The notes under the pieces: generated by a model
Told to the model about the DNA's origin: nothing
Seen by the model: the letters and a program-made list of their open reading frames with translations, nothing else
Database searches by the model: none
Translations under genes and position numbers: made by a program
Source of the DNA: a virus
Length of the DNA stretch: 64,000 nt
IMG/VR virus record: IMGVR_UViG_3300042341_000193
Location: 43,054 to 107,053 of that record
Strand: one strand, 5' to 3'
Shown: positions 50,478 to 61,100 of the stretch, piece by piece
How the letters are laid out: every line of letters begins with the position of its first letter
Position numbering within the stretch: position 1 is the first letter of the stretch

Positions 50478-51208
50478 TTTATGTACACTGCTCCGTAGTT
50501 ATGGAAATCTGTAGTAGAACTGTCCCAGAAGGCAGCATCTGCATATCCGCTGCCACCACCAAAATAGTTTCCACTCCAGCAAGCACCGTACCACCAAGGA
50601 TTATTATTGTAAAATGTGGAGCAGTTTCCGCCGAGTGTGTCTTGATCTCGATCGTAGGTAGTTAAACTGTTTCCAGGTGCTACGTGGCTAGCATAAAATC
50701 CAGGTGCTCCCGATCCAGCTTCTTGAGAAATACCTATCGGAGATGTAAATCCATAAGTAGAATTAAACCCTGCACTGCTCCATCGATATCTTTTTGTATG
50801 TGCGCCAGTGTTGCTTAACGCAGTTCCCGCCGTAGTGCTTACAAATTGAACCGCAGTAATTCTTCCAGCAGTTACTCTTCCGGATAATTTTTTCCAGTAT
50901 CTTAGTCCTATCCAAGCATTATAGTTAGCAAGTCCGGATAGTTTTGACAGAGGATCGACTACAGTGTTAGTGGCGTTACTGGTGCCGCCTGTTCTATAGT
51001 TACAAGAATTTACAGCATCGTAGTAGGTTAGATTATTCATTCCCGCGGTATTAATGCGGTTTGCCATAACTAAAACCCAGCCTCCACCATCATAAGTTTG
51101 ATCTACATATACAGGTACATTTTCCCCGTCTAGGTAAAGATTATAAAAGCCGGACGGACCTCTAATTTCAGAAACGCTGGTATAACGTCCACCATAATAA
51201 ACTGCCAT
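50474..51208 (-). CDS. Fibrinogen C-terminal-like adhesin
   Basis: 244 residues. SGFYNLYLDGENVPVYVDQT then YDGGGWVLVMANR near 19-51 matches the SG-x-Y-x-I-x-P and GGGWTVIQRR start of fibrinogen-related domains. NAWIGLRYWKKLSGR near 97-111 matches FWLGL..I..LT. TTYDRDQD near 183-190 fits the calcium loop, and GGNCS ... NPWWYGACWSGNYFGG near 193-218 fits NCA...GGWWY..C..SNLNG. Such domains bind acetylated sugars. The first Cys of the family is missing (VYVDQ for VYCDM). AGGAG is 6 bases before the ATG, 12 bases after the large repeat gene. Confidence 0.7.
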   Translation of the reverse strand: MAVYYGGRYTSVSEIRGPSGFYNLYLDGENVPVYVDQTYDGGGWVLVMANRINTAGMNNLTYYDAVNSCNYRTGGTSNATNTVVDPLSKLSGLANYNAWIGLRYWKKLSGRVTAGRITAVQFVSTTAGTALSNTGAHTKRYRWSSAGFNSTYGFTSPIGISQEAGSGAPGFYASHVAPGNSLTTYDRDQDTLGGNCSTFYNNNPWWYGACWSGNYFGGGSGYADAAFWDSSTTDFHNYGAVYIK

Positions 51209-51219
51209 TTGAACTCCTG

Positions 51220-54200
51220 TTATTCTTCATATTCAACTACAAGTTTATCAACGTCTTTACGTTCGCCCCATACTGTGTAGAAGCAATTTACTGGTTGATC
51301 AGACTCGGTGCCGATTATAACTCTGTTATTTGCAATGTCATCTACATACAGAACTTGATGTTTGCCGATAGGTGTAATGTCAACTGTGATGCTGTCTGCA
51401 TCAACAAGTCCTAACCAGTGTTCTGGTAACTCAATGACATTGTTGTCTTTTAGTCTACCACGTACATACACACCGTTCTCAGGTCCTTCTAGGGAAGCAT
51501 AACGTAGTTTGTAACCTTCTTTAGTTGGATGGTCGATTACGAAGCTCTTAGTTGTTGCGGCAAAACTTCCGTTGACAAACAACTTGTATGCAGGAACTGC
51601 TGTAGACCCGATACTTACGTTACCGTTACCGTGCAAGGCCATTACACTTACTTGGTTACCACCGCTAGATCCAGCAGTGATAAATTCTAAGAATCCTTGA
51701 CCAAAGCTACTGCCGTTGTTATTAACTCTTGCAGCAGCGACCCATCCCTGATAACCGTTGGAATGTTGTAAATGCCATTCCATACCGTTGTTTTCGTTAG
51801 TGCGAAGTGTGAATCCAGATACTTGTGGTGATTGTACGCCGGTGTTGTTATGACGAATGTCTAAGTATGTTAATGGAACTTGTGTTGTTCCTAAGCCAAG
51901 GAAACCACTGGCGTTTAGAACCATTCTACTAGTACCGCTGTCAGACCCTATTGTTGCACCACTGCTAAATTGTAGTACGTTAGCAGTGTTTAAAATTCCA
52001 TATGTACCGCCGCTTGCCTGGAAGAATAGTCGTCCGCTATTTGCAGCAGCGCCTGTGTCTTGCAACAATGCAATACCGTTAGCACCAGCTGCCTGAACTG
52101 TTAGTCGTGTAGTTGACGCGGTAGTACCAATTGATACGTTACCTGCACCGCTGATTCGCATTCTCTCTGCAATTGAGTTTGCATTAACAGTGGTTGTGCC
52201 AGTTCCAAAAATAATGCCGCCATCGTTTGTGCCACTAGGTGTTCCGTTGAACTGCATGTAGCCCATCCAGGTGCTATCAACTTTCTGTTGAATTCTAAAT
52301 CCAGCAGTAGTCCAGTTTGAACCAGCAGTTCCTCGAACGTTGCTAAATTCTAGGTAGTCTTGATTTCCTGTACTGCTTGCCAGTCTGGCTACCATTGACT
52401 GACTGTTAACTGTGGTAGCAGTAGCAGGACCGGACACTCCAAACTTAGAACTTAGAGAATACGAACCGATACTTACATCACCAGATCCGTTGATATATAA
52501 ATCTGTTCCAACAGGATCAGCGTTTCTAGTAATTAAGATAGGAACAGCACCGCTGTTAGATCCAAATACTGCACTGTTAGTTCCGTTAACTGAAGCCGAG
52601 TTCATTATTGCAGAATTTGCCTGCACTTCTGTTGAGAAATAACCTTTACCAGACACATGTAACTTTCCTAGGCTAGGACTTACGCCTATGCCCAGAGCAA
52701 CAGTGTTCGGTTTCCAAATTAAACCAGTAGTAGCACTTACTTTAATCGGGTTAGCCCCGCTACTTGCATTTACAAAAGTCACATACTGATCAGTTGCAGT
52801 TGCATTATCGTTGGTAATAATAGAATTTGTTGCGTTTGTAGCAGTAGTAGTTGTTCCAGATACACTGCCTGCAGTTAATGTTCCACTAACAACTAAGTTT
52901 GCGCCAACATACAAATTGCCGCCGATTCCTGCGCCGCCGGCTACCTGCAATGCTCCTGTATTAGTTGATGTTGCCTGAGTTGTATTTTTAAATTCAGCAA
53001 TTACATTAGTGAAATATCCATTAGCTTGATCAACGATAACCGACTCGCCTGTTGTAGGAGTTTCTACTACGTTATCTAATGAGGTTACTCCTTTAGAGCT
53101 AAACAATCTCCAATTGATAGTTGGTGCAAACTCAGTTGTTCTTAATCTTACATAAACAATTTTAGGTCCGCCAGCAGTTGCTTGAGTTACTCTAACTTCT
53201 CTTAAGTGCTCATTGTACGTCTGACGTTTTACATTGATTTGTGTACCTGCAAGATTATAAGTACCAAAAATTTCAATTTCTGCTTCTTCTTCACTGTTGT
53301 TACTTCCTGCGCCAATCTGAATTTTTGCCGCACATCTATTAACCAAGGTGCATAGTTTAACCCAGGATTCAGTACCTAGTGTAAGGGCCAGCGATTGAGT
53401 TGGTGATGTATATAATCCACCTACAAACAATGCCCCGTTGATACCAACACCTCCTCGGACTTGGAAGGCTCCTGAAGTTTCTGAAGTAGTTACTGTAGTA
53501 TTTGTTACAGTAGTTATTCCAGAAATAAACACAGTGCCAGCAACATCTAGCGTTGCGTTCGGTGCATTAGTAGCGATACCTACACGTCCAGCTTGAGTAA
53601 TTCTTACTTTTTCTGAATAGCCGCCTGCTCCTCTAGTATCAAAAGTTATTTCACCGTAGTCGTTAGCATAGTCTGCGTGTACAAAGTTAATCGCACCCAT
53701 TGCGGCTGCTGCATTGTCACCGAAGAAGATTGTTGCCGCATTGTTGTTTGAACCGTTGGCATTCTGTAACCAGATTGCGCTAGAACCGCCAGCGCCTACA
53801 CCTGTGTTACTAGAAATTCTAACTGCTAGTCTACCATATGAGCCTGGACTGGCTTCGCCGATGCCCACACTGCCTGCACGAGTAATCATCATGCGAGCCT
53901 GGTTATCCCCGTGTGCCCAGAATCCCAAGTTACCATCACCGATTGCAGCTCCCGCTGCGCCTGCATATATTGCCCAACCGCTGGAGCCGTTTGTGACCAC
54001 AGATGCAGACGGTTTTAATGTAATTCCAGAACCGACACTATTGTTATTTTCAAAAATAGCACCAGCACCTGTTACATTATCCCACGAAGTAGAAACTACG
54101 TGTAGTGCTCTTGTAGGACTAGTAGTATTAATACCAGTAGTAGCATCGTTCTTTAATGTCAAATTAGACACTAGGTTAGAGCTAGTAAATGCTCCGCTGG

Positions 54201-57200
54201 TTAGGTTAACGAAACCAAATTCTCTGTAACCAACTACTGGTGCATATGCTTCGTAATATGGTCTGTGTGCATGAGTAGAGTTTACTGTGCCTGCACGTTC
54301 TCCAGTCCATGTTAAGTTTTCACCCCAGTGCTGCCATGGGCTGTTTGCACTAGATAGGAAATAATGAGCTAGAGAGCTAATACCACTGTTAGTTCTTTGT
54401 ACAATGATTCCCGCGGCAATTCCTGCGCTATCACCTACTCGTAAAGTTGCTGTGCCACCGCTGTTGCTGATGTGCAATCTATCTGTAGGATCTTGTGTTC
54501 CTGTACCTATACCAACGTTGCCTGTAGATCCAATCATGAATCTTGTTGCACTGTTAGTTACGTCATACAAGCTGAAGCCACCGTTGCTTACGCCAGTTGT
54601 ACCTTGCATGACTTTATAGGTAGTTGCGTTAGCAGCAGTACCGCTCATACCAATGCTGGCTAACCCAGTTGGTACATTAATATGCAGTGGGTATGCAGGA
54701 GTTCCTTGACCTATACCTAAGAAGTTAGAACTAGGAATGAATGTTAATCCTTCCATTGCATCTGCTTTGAGTGTTGCAGCACCAGTTGATGTACTTACAA
54801 ATGTAATAAACTGAGGTGTTGTGGACGCATTATCGTTAGTCATCGAAATCTGACTTGCAGTTCCCACTGTAATACTGCTAGATGCTACCCATGCAGGTAA
54901 GCCAGCACTTACGCCTAGAATTTGTCCAGCGGTTCCGATAGGTAAGAATGCACTTACGTTTGCAGCACTTTGATATGGTAATGATCCAGTTGCGCCACCT
55001 GCTAAGTTTGCATCAATTGCACCACGAGTAGTTCCGCCAGCTGGTGCAATAACTTCATTAGTGATAGTTGCACTTGATACAAAGGTAAAGTAACCAGTGC
55101 TGTCATCAAATCCAAAGAAACCAGTTCTTGCATTAGTGCCGTTGTGCCATTTGAATGCAATACCACGATCTCTATTGTCATCTGCTGTAGGATCTGCACC
55201 TAACGGTCCTGTTCCTAGAGTAAAGATAGGATCACTGACGTTGGTCACTGTACTGTTGACCTGTGTAGTTGTTCCTTGAACTGTTAAGTTTCCTGCAACG
55301 GTTAAATTGTTTCGAACAGTAGTTGTTCCGCTAACTGCACCCATAGTCAGTGCAGTAGCTGCGCCTGCAAAGTTTACAGTAGTTGCAGTTGCATCAACTA
55401 AGTTGAATGTAGTTTGTGTAGTTGTAATGTCTCCACCGTTGATTGCTGCATCGCCCACTAATGTTAAATTACCAGTACCACTTAGTGTTGCTGCTAAAGT
55501 TGTACCGCCATACCATTTGAAAGATCGAGCAGTGGTGCTAACACTGGACCATAACGTACCAGATTCGATACCTAGTGCATAATCTGTGCTAGATGCAGAT
55601 AAATCCGAATATAATACCAGTTTAGTGCCTGCACTTCTAGTGGTAAATGTAGGTGCTGCTACGCCATTTTGATTAAAATCAATTCTATTGCCAGATGCAC
55701 CGTTTAATAAAATTTGTCCTGCACCAGTTGCTGTGTTGTTAGCGCGAGTTGAAACATATTGACCACTTACTGCATTAATGTTGTTGGTAACAAATAAATT
55801 ATCGTTAATACCAACGCCACCTGCAACTCTTAATGCTCCAGATGTTGCGTTAGTTGCTGCGGTTGTGCCAGCCAACGCTAATGTGTTGTTGTATGTAGGA
55901 GCACTTGTACCATTACTGACTAATACATCACCGGCAGTTCCTGGTCCAAAGTATGCTGTTACGCCAGGACCGGTTTGATAAGGAATTTGTCCTGCTGTTC
56001 CGCCTGCAATATTGGTCGCTGTGCTGGTAATACCACTAACACTTACACTACCAAAAATAGTACCGTTGACACGTAGGTCGCCTGCAATACCAACGCCGCC
56101 AGTAACAACCAGTGCTCCGTTAGTGTATGCTGAGCTAACTGTGTTAGTGGTAATTGCTACAACGTTTCTAATTGTAGTTGTACCTGCACTGTTAGAACCG
56201 ATGGTAATCGCTGTACCTGCGCCAGCAATATTTACAGTGGTTGCTGTAGTGTTGACTATGCTAAATGTTGTAGCGTTTGACGTAATGTCTCCGCCATTGA
56301 CTGCAAGGTCACCACCTAATGTCAAATTACTATTTGACAGAGATGCCATTAATGTAGTACTACCATACCACCTAAACGTATCTGTGGCATTAGGAACGCT
56401 GGTCCATAATGCGCCAGTTTCAATTCCGGTAGCATAGTCTACACTTGTAGAACTTAACCCTGGATAATATACAATTTTTGTTCCTACACTACGAGGTGTT
56501 ACGCTAGGAGCAGCAACACCGTTGATATTAAAATCAATTCTATTACCAGTTACACCATTTAGATAAAGTTGTGCAGAACTTGTAGCAGTGTTATTTGCCT
56601 GAGTAGAAACAAATTGACCGCTGGCGTTAACATTACCCTGCACACCGGCGCCACCTGCTAGTTGTAGCGCACCTGTTGTTGGGCTGGTTGAAGCAGTTGC
56701 ATTAGTGCTGGTAGTAATACCAGTCATTCTAACACCACCTGTAATATCTAATTTGTATGCAGGAGCATTGTTTCCTAGTCCAACATTTCCTAGATTATTA
56801 ACTCTAAAACTTTCTGCTTCAGTACCTGCATTTTTACTATAGAAAATAATGCCACCGGATACTGCACCAGTTGCTAAGTTTGATGCATATCCTGCAATTC
56901 TAGAACCACTAACAGGAGTAGTTGCACTGTCTTTGTGTACAAACCCCAAAGATGATTCACTGGCAGTTAGTCCGCTTTGATTATATAATTGTAAAATATC
57001 GCCGCTAGTTGAGCGTTCTAAAAATACAGGAACTGCGTTTCCAGATTCGACAACATGTAATCTATATGCAGGAGACCCTGCACCTACACCTACAAAACCT
57101 GTACTAGGTTTGTAAGTCAAGTTGCTCATAGCACCACCTTTCAATGTGGTGTATCCAGTTGTTGTTGAAGCAAATGTAATAAAGTTTACATTAGTATCGG

Positions 57201-57894
57201 CAACTTCATTTGCCATTAAGATACTGTCAGATTGATTAGCTCGTCCTACAGATAATGTAGATGTCGATACCCATACTGGTGCAGTTGCTCCAGCCAGCAT
57301 GACAAATCCTGGTGTACCTAATCCTAAAAATACAGTGCTGTTGGCAGCATCTTGATATGGTATACTACCGACTGCGCCACCTGATAAGTCATCTGCCAAT
57401 GCGGCACGACCTACATAGATGCTAGAAGTATTTGTATAGACTGGTCCAGTAGAGCTTGCGCCTGCACTGACTAACAATTGTCCGGCTGTGCCTGGACCAA
57501 AGAATTTTGTAACTCCAATAGCTTCTTGAAAAGGAACTTGACCAATTGTACCGCTACCTAAATTTGAAGCAGTGGTAATAGTTCCTACTACAGTACCGAC
57601 TATTGTTCCGTAAATTGTTCCGCCTACTCTAAGATCTTTTCCAACGCCAACACCACCAGCTACAGTTAATGCGCCTGTGTTAGTTGTTGATGCTTCAGTT
57701 GCGTTAGTTAGTCGAACTAAGTTAGTTGCGGTAACAATGCCACCAACAAATAAACTTCCTCCAATTCCTACTCCGCCTACTACTTCCAGTGCTCCAGTTG
57801 CAGTCGATGTTGCTTGTTCAGTACCGTTAACTAACAGTTGTGTATCAACTGTGCCGGTGCCGTATATTCTTGTTCCAGTTAAGAGTTTTGCCAT
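51220..57894 (-). CDS. Giant tail fibre/adhesin repeat protein (2,224 aa)
   Basis: 2,224 residues. The shaft holds seven TGAL-x-V-x-GGVGI-x-G-x-L-x-V repeats, the cassette IGQVPFQ...FFGPGTAGQLLVS, and GNVGIGTGTQDPTDRLH-type units. The C-terminal 110 residues form a different end domain (TKSFVIDHPTKEGYKLRYAS, then LEGPENGVYVRGRLKDNNVI), which is the LEGPE-x-x-VYVRG chaperone-like end of other fibre proteins, not S74. The late motif AATAAATA ends 8 bases before its ATG. It is the longest gene here. Confidence 0.8.
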   Translation of the reverse strand: MAKLLTGTRIYGTGTVDTQLLVNGTEQATSTATGALEVVGGVGIGGSLFVGGIVTATNLVRLTNATEASTTNTGALTVAGGVGVGKDLRVGGTIYGTIVGTVVGTITTASNLGSGTIGQVPFQEAIGVTKFFGPGTAGQLLVSAGASSTGPVYTNTSSIYVGRAALADDLSGGAVGSIPYQDAANSTVFLGLGTPGFVMLAGATAPVWVSTSTLSVGRANQSDSILMANEVADTNVNFITFASTTTGYTTLKGGAMSNLTYKPSTGFVGVGAGSPAYRLHVVESGNAVPVFLERSTSGDILQLYNQSGLTASESSLGFVHKDSATTPVSGSRIAGYASNLATGAVSGGIIFYSKNAGTEAESFRVNNLGNVGLGNNAPAYKLDITGGVRMTGITTSTNATASTSPTTGALQLAGGAGVQGNVNASGQFVSTQANNTATSSAQLYLNGVTGNRIDFNINGVAAPSVTPRSVGTKIVYYPGLSSTSVDYATGIETGALWTSVPNATDTFRWYGSTTLMASLSNSNLTLGGDLAVNGGDITSNATTFSIVNTTATTVNIAGAGTAITIGSNSAGTTTIRNVVAITTNTVSSAYTNGALVVTGGVGIAGDLRVNGTIFGSVSVSGITSTATNIAGGTAGQIPYQTGPGVTAYFGPGTAGDVLVSNGTSAPTYNNTLALAGTTAATNATSGALRVAGGVGINDNLFVTNNINAVSGQYVSTRANNTATGAGQILLNGASGNRIDFNQNGVAAPTFTTRSAGTKLVLYSDLSASSTDYALGIESGTLWSSVSTTARSFKWYGGTTLAATLSGTGNLTLVGDAAINGGDITTTQTTFNLVDATATTVNFAGAATALTMGAVSGTTTVRNNLTVAGNLTVQGTTTQVNSTVTNVSDPIFTLGTGPLGADPTADDNRDRGIAFKWHNGTNARTGFFGFDDSTGYFTFVSSATITNEVIAPAGGTTRGAIDANLAGGATGSLPYQSAANVSAFLPIGTAGQILGVSAGLPAWVASSSITVGTASQISMTNDNASTTPQFITFVSTSTGAATLKADAMEGLTFIPSSNFLGIGQGTPAYPLHINVPTGLASIGMSGTAANATTYKVMQGTTGVSNGGFSLYDVTNSATRFMIGSTGNVGIGTGTQDPTDRLHISNSGGTATLRVGDSAGIAAGIIVQRTNSGISSLAHYFLSSANSPWQHWGENLTWTGERAGTVNSTHAHRPYYEAYAPVVGYREFGFVNLTSGAFTSSNLVSNLTLKNDATTGINTTSPTRALHVVSTSWDNVTGAGAIFENNNSVGSGITLKPSASVVTNGSSGWAIYAGAAGAAIGDGNLGFWAHGDNQARMMITRAGSVGIGEASPGSYGRLAVRISSNTGVGAGGSSAIWLQNANGSNNNAATIFFGDNAAAAMGAINFVHADYANDYGEITFDTRGAGGYSEKVRITQAGRVGIATNAPNATLDVAGTVFISGITTVTNTTVTTSETSGAFQVRGGVGINGALFVGGLYTSPTQSLALTLGTESWVKLCTLVNRCAAKIQIGAGSNNSEEEAEIEIFGTYNLAGTQINVKRQTYNEHLREVRVTQATAGGPKIVYVRLRTTEFAPTINWRLFSSKGVTSLDNVVETPTTGESVIVDQANGYFTNVIAEFKNTTQATSTNTGALQVAGGAGIGGNLYVGANLVVSGTLTAGSVSGTTTTATNATNSIITNDNATATDQYVTFVNASSGANPIKVSATTGLIWKPNTVALGIGVSPSLGKLHVSGKGYFSTEVQANSAIMNSASVNGTNSAVFGSNSGAVPILITRNADPVGTDLYINGSGDVSIGSYSLSSKFGVSGPATATTVNSQSMVARLASSTGNQDYLEFSNVRGTAGSNWTTAGFRIQQKVDSTWMGYMQFNGTPSGTNDGGIIFGTGTTTVNANSIAERMRISGAGNVSIGTTASTTRLTVQAAGANGIALLQDTGAAANSGRLFFQASGGTYGILNTANVLQFSSGATIGSDSGTSRMVLNASGFLGLGTTQVPLTYLDIRHNNTGVQSPQVSGFTLRTNENNGMEWHLQHSNGYQGWVAAARVNNNGSSFGQGFLEFITAGSSGGNQVSVMALHGNGNVSIGSTAVPAYKLFVNGSFAATTKSFVIDHPTKEGYKLRYASLEGPENGVYVRGRLKDNNVIELPEHWLGLVDADSITVDITPIGKHQVLYVDDIANNRVIIGTESDQPVNCFYTVWGERKDVDKLVVEYEE

Positions 57895-57902
57895 AGTATC
57901 TC

Positions 57903-57910
57903 TATTTATT
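57903..57910 (-). promoter_or_regulatory. Late-promoter motif AATAAATA for the giant fibre gene
   Basis: Minus strand, 8 bases before the ATG at 57894, in the 23-base gap after the 73-residue gene. No Shine-Dalgarno sequence. Confidence 0.5.
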
Positions 57911-57917
57911 GTAAATT

Positions 57918-58139
57918 TTAAACGGGTTTATCAACTTCATTAAACTCGTTTGACACAAGGATTACACCTGTGCTTGTTTCTCTTTTTGCCACAGCGCCAC
58001 CGTTGATTGTTACTTCATCAAACTCGGCAGCAAAATAAGTTGTCGTAGTCAACTTAATAGTTGAACCTGTAACTTCGTCAAACTCTCCACTAATAAACAG
58101 TGTACCTGTTGAAGTTATTCTAGATGCTACTATAGTCAT
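57918..58139 (-). CDS. Small triple-repeat protein (73 aa)
   Basis: The whole protein is three copies of an F-x(3)-EFDEV unit: LFISGEFDEVTG, YFAAEFDEVTIN and ILVSNEFNEVDK, about 24 residues apart. The start MTIVASRITSTG is shared with small virion proteins near other fibres. Overlaps the upstream fibre gene by one base (TAATG). Function unknown; a beta-repeat attachment unit is possible. Confidence 0.55.
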   Translation of the reverse strand: MTIVASRITSTGTLFISGEFDEVTGSTIKLTTTTYFAAEFDEVTINGGAVAKRETSTGVILVSNEFNEVDKPV

Positions 58140-61100
58140 TATGCAAACACCGTATCTAAACTATCAGTAACAGTGTTGTACACTTGATAAACTCTACTAA
58201 CATTACTTGCATTAACAAATCCTACACGGTTCTTAACATAGACACTGTCGCCTACTCCTATGCCACCGTAGACTTGTAACGCTCCTGTAGTTGTACTCAC
58301 AGATGCTGTGACATTGGTCACGGTAGTAATGCCGCTGATTTTAACAGTACCTGCTACTTCAAATTTTGCAGTTGGTATACCGCCAACGCCAAAGTTACCG
58401 TTAGTGTCAAACCTTGCTCTAGTTTGTCCTACTGTATCATCGTAGAATGTTAGGTCAGTGCCAACAGCGGCAATTGTAAATTGTTTAGAACTGTTCTGTA
58501 AACTTACACCACCAGTTGTTGTACCATTTGCTCTAATAATTGCATTAGTTGTAGAATTAACATCTAATGTATACTGAGGATTGTTAGTGTTAATACCTAA
58601 TCGATTTGTACTAGGTATGTAAGTAATACCTGTTGTAGCAGCTACATTTAAGTTTGCAAATCCAGTGCTTGTAGAAACAAATGTTAGATAATGAGCCGTA
58701 GACGATGTTACATTATTTGTAACTTTAATTGTGTCTGAAGATCCTGCGCCTAAACCAGATTGAATTCCCCAGAAAGGACTAGTTCCATTAGATAATAAAA
58801 TATAAGAACTTGTTCCGATAGGCACAAATGTTGTAGTTCCTGTACTGCTTTGGTAAGGAATACTTCCTGGTGCGCCGCCTGCTATATTAGTTGCAGTGGT
58901 AATAACACCAAAAATTGTACCGCCAACAACTAAGCTACCACCGATGCCAACTCCGCCGCGTACTTGTAATGCGCCTGTGTTAGTTGATATAGCAGAAGTA
59001 GTAGATGCAATTAAAGTAGATGTTCCACCGATTGTAGTAACACCTAATGCTCCTGCAACTGTTGATCCGATGTTAATTGTACTAGTTGATCCTGCAAGAC
59101 CAGCGGTACCGATATTAACAACTTTAGTTACAACAGCAGCAGTGGCGCCTGATGACAAGTTTAATGTCTGAGCAGCAGTAGATTGACCAACTGTAATTAT
59201 ACCGGTTGCGGCTGTTCCACCTATGTTGATAGCACCTGAAGATTGACTTGTAGCAATGCTTAATGCACCCGATGTCATTCCAGAGAACAAAGAAGCAGCG
59301 GCTGTAGCAGAACCAACGTTTAAATCGTTGCCGCCTATTGTGATATCTCCACCAGTAACAAGATCTCCAAGAGCGTCAACTCGACCTTCAAATGCTGCCC
59401 GTCCGCTGACGTAGAAGTTATCTGTAACTCTAGTGTTGCCAGCAAGTTCAATTTTGCTAGTAGCCGTTTCTGGATCAATTTCTACGCCTTGACGATCTGT
59501 GCGGAATTTTAATACTGCATCACTACTAGATCCGCATAAGAATGCTACGTTAGCAGACTCATTGATGTATATACCATTTGGAGTTATTTCGTACCAGCCT
59601 GTATAGAATTTATCATAAAATACAGCAGTGGCAATATCCCATGCTGTGCCCAATCTATATTCATTAACATCATCACCAGTACTGCCGTGTATGTACATAC
59701 GTGTGCCGCTACTGTTAAATCGTAGACCAGTTGGTCCGCTTTCTTGACCAGCAATACTAAATTGTTTTGTCCAAGTTGCTGTTCCAACGTTATAGGCTGA
59801 ACTCAACGCAAACTGATGTACAGCATCAGTAGTTGAGTCTACTATGTACATTATTGTACCGTCATTATTAAAGTCAACGGCTTGAGGTGCAGTCATTGCT
59901 GATGGTATGCCACCTGCATCACCTAGGGCAAATCTTATTGAGCTTACTAATGTTGCACTACTTACATCCCACGGTGTTCCTAAGGTAAAGTAATATGCTC
60001 TATCTTGGCTAGCAACGTCAGACCCGTTGGCAATAACAACACCTGTTTGCCCACAAGTAATCATCTTAGTACCGTCTGGGCTAATGAACAATCCATTTGT
60101 TGCCGAGTCAATTAAAGACATCGAGAAACTTGTACCTGCTACTGCTGTTGTAATATCCCATGCAACTGACAAATTATACTGCGTAATTGAAGCAGCAAAC
60201 GCTAGGTACATTACTAAACCGTCTGGCTTAAAGAATATGTCAGTTGGATTAGCAACACTGAATGTACTATCATAAGCCCAACCTGCTACGCTGTCTATGC
60301 CAGCATTGATAGCAGTATTTTTAATACCCAGTCTTCCGCCAAGATACAAATTGCCGCCGATACCAGCACCACCACGTACTTGCAATGCTCCCGTTAATGT
60401 AGATGTTGCACTTGTTACTCCAGTTAGGGTCAATGTATTATTATAACTAGGAGCACTTGCGCCATTGCTGACTAATATATTACCAGCAGTTCCTGGCCCA
60501 AAGAATTGTGTAATACCAGGTGCTTGTTGATAAAGAACCTGTCCAGCAGTACCACCAGCTACATTAGTTGCAGTAGTTACTTCACCTGTAATAGATGCAG
60601 TACCATAAATTGTTCCGCCGATGTATAAGTCGCCTGCAATGCCAACTCCGCCTCGTACCTGCAACGCTCCTGTAGATGTACTGGTTGCACTGGTCTTAGC
60701 ATGAACCAGCATACCTAAACTGCTGATGCTTACAGTTAGTGTACCAGTAGTGGATGTAACTAACGGACCAGCTCCTGGAATAGCAGTTCCATCATTCCAA
60801 AATTCAAATCTCTTATTTGGCAGTCCGGTAGCAAGTATCCAATCACCGCCATAGGCAAATGCATAGCTGTCTAAAGGTTTAGCAATACTGGCATCTGGAT
60901 AGGCAAAATTACTGTTGGCAATACCGATGTTAGTGTAGTTTGAAGTATCATCACCGATGTCTGCTGTTGCTACAAAATCAGCACTTGCATTAACTCCGGA
61001 ATTAACGTTTTGAACGTTAATTTGGAAATAACTGTCTATGTTACCTGCTACGTTGATAGGAGCATCAGGTAAAGGCGCTGCCAAATTAACGCCAACAACT

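Noticed and set aside
51857-56437. Several plus-strand open frames of 60-170 codons inside the giant fibre gene, including 53714-54229
   Set aside because: They mirror the repeat codon bias of the opposite coding strand, lack ribosome sites and show only Val/Pro/Ala/Leu-rich antisense sequence.
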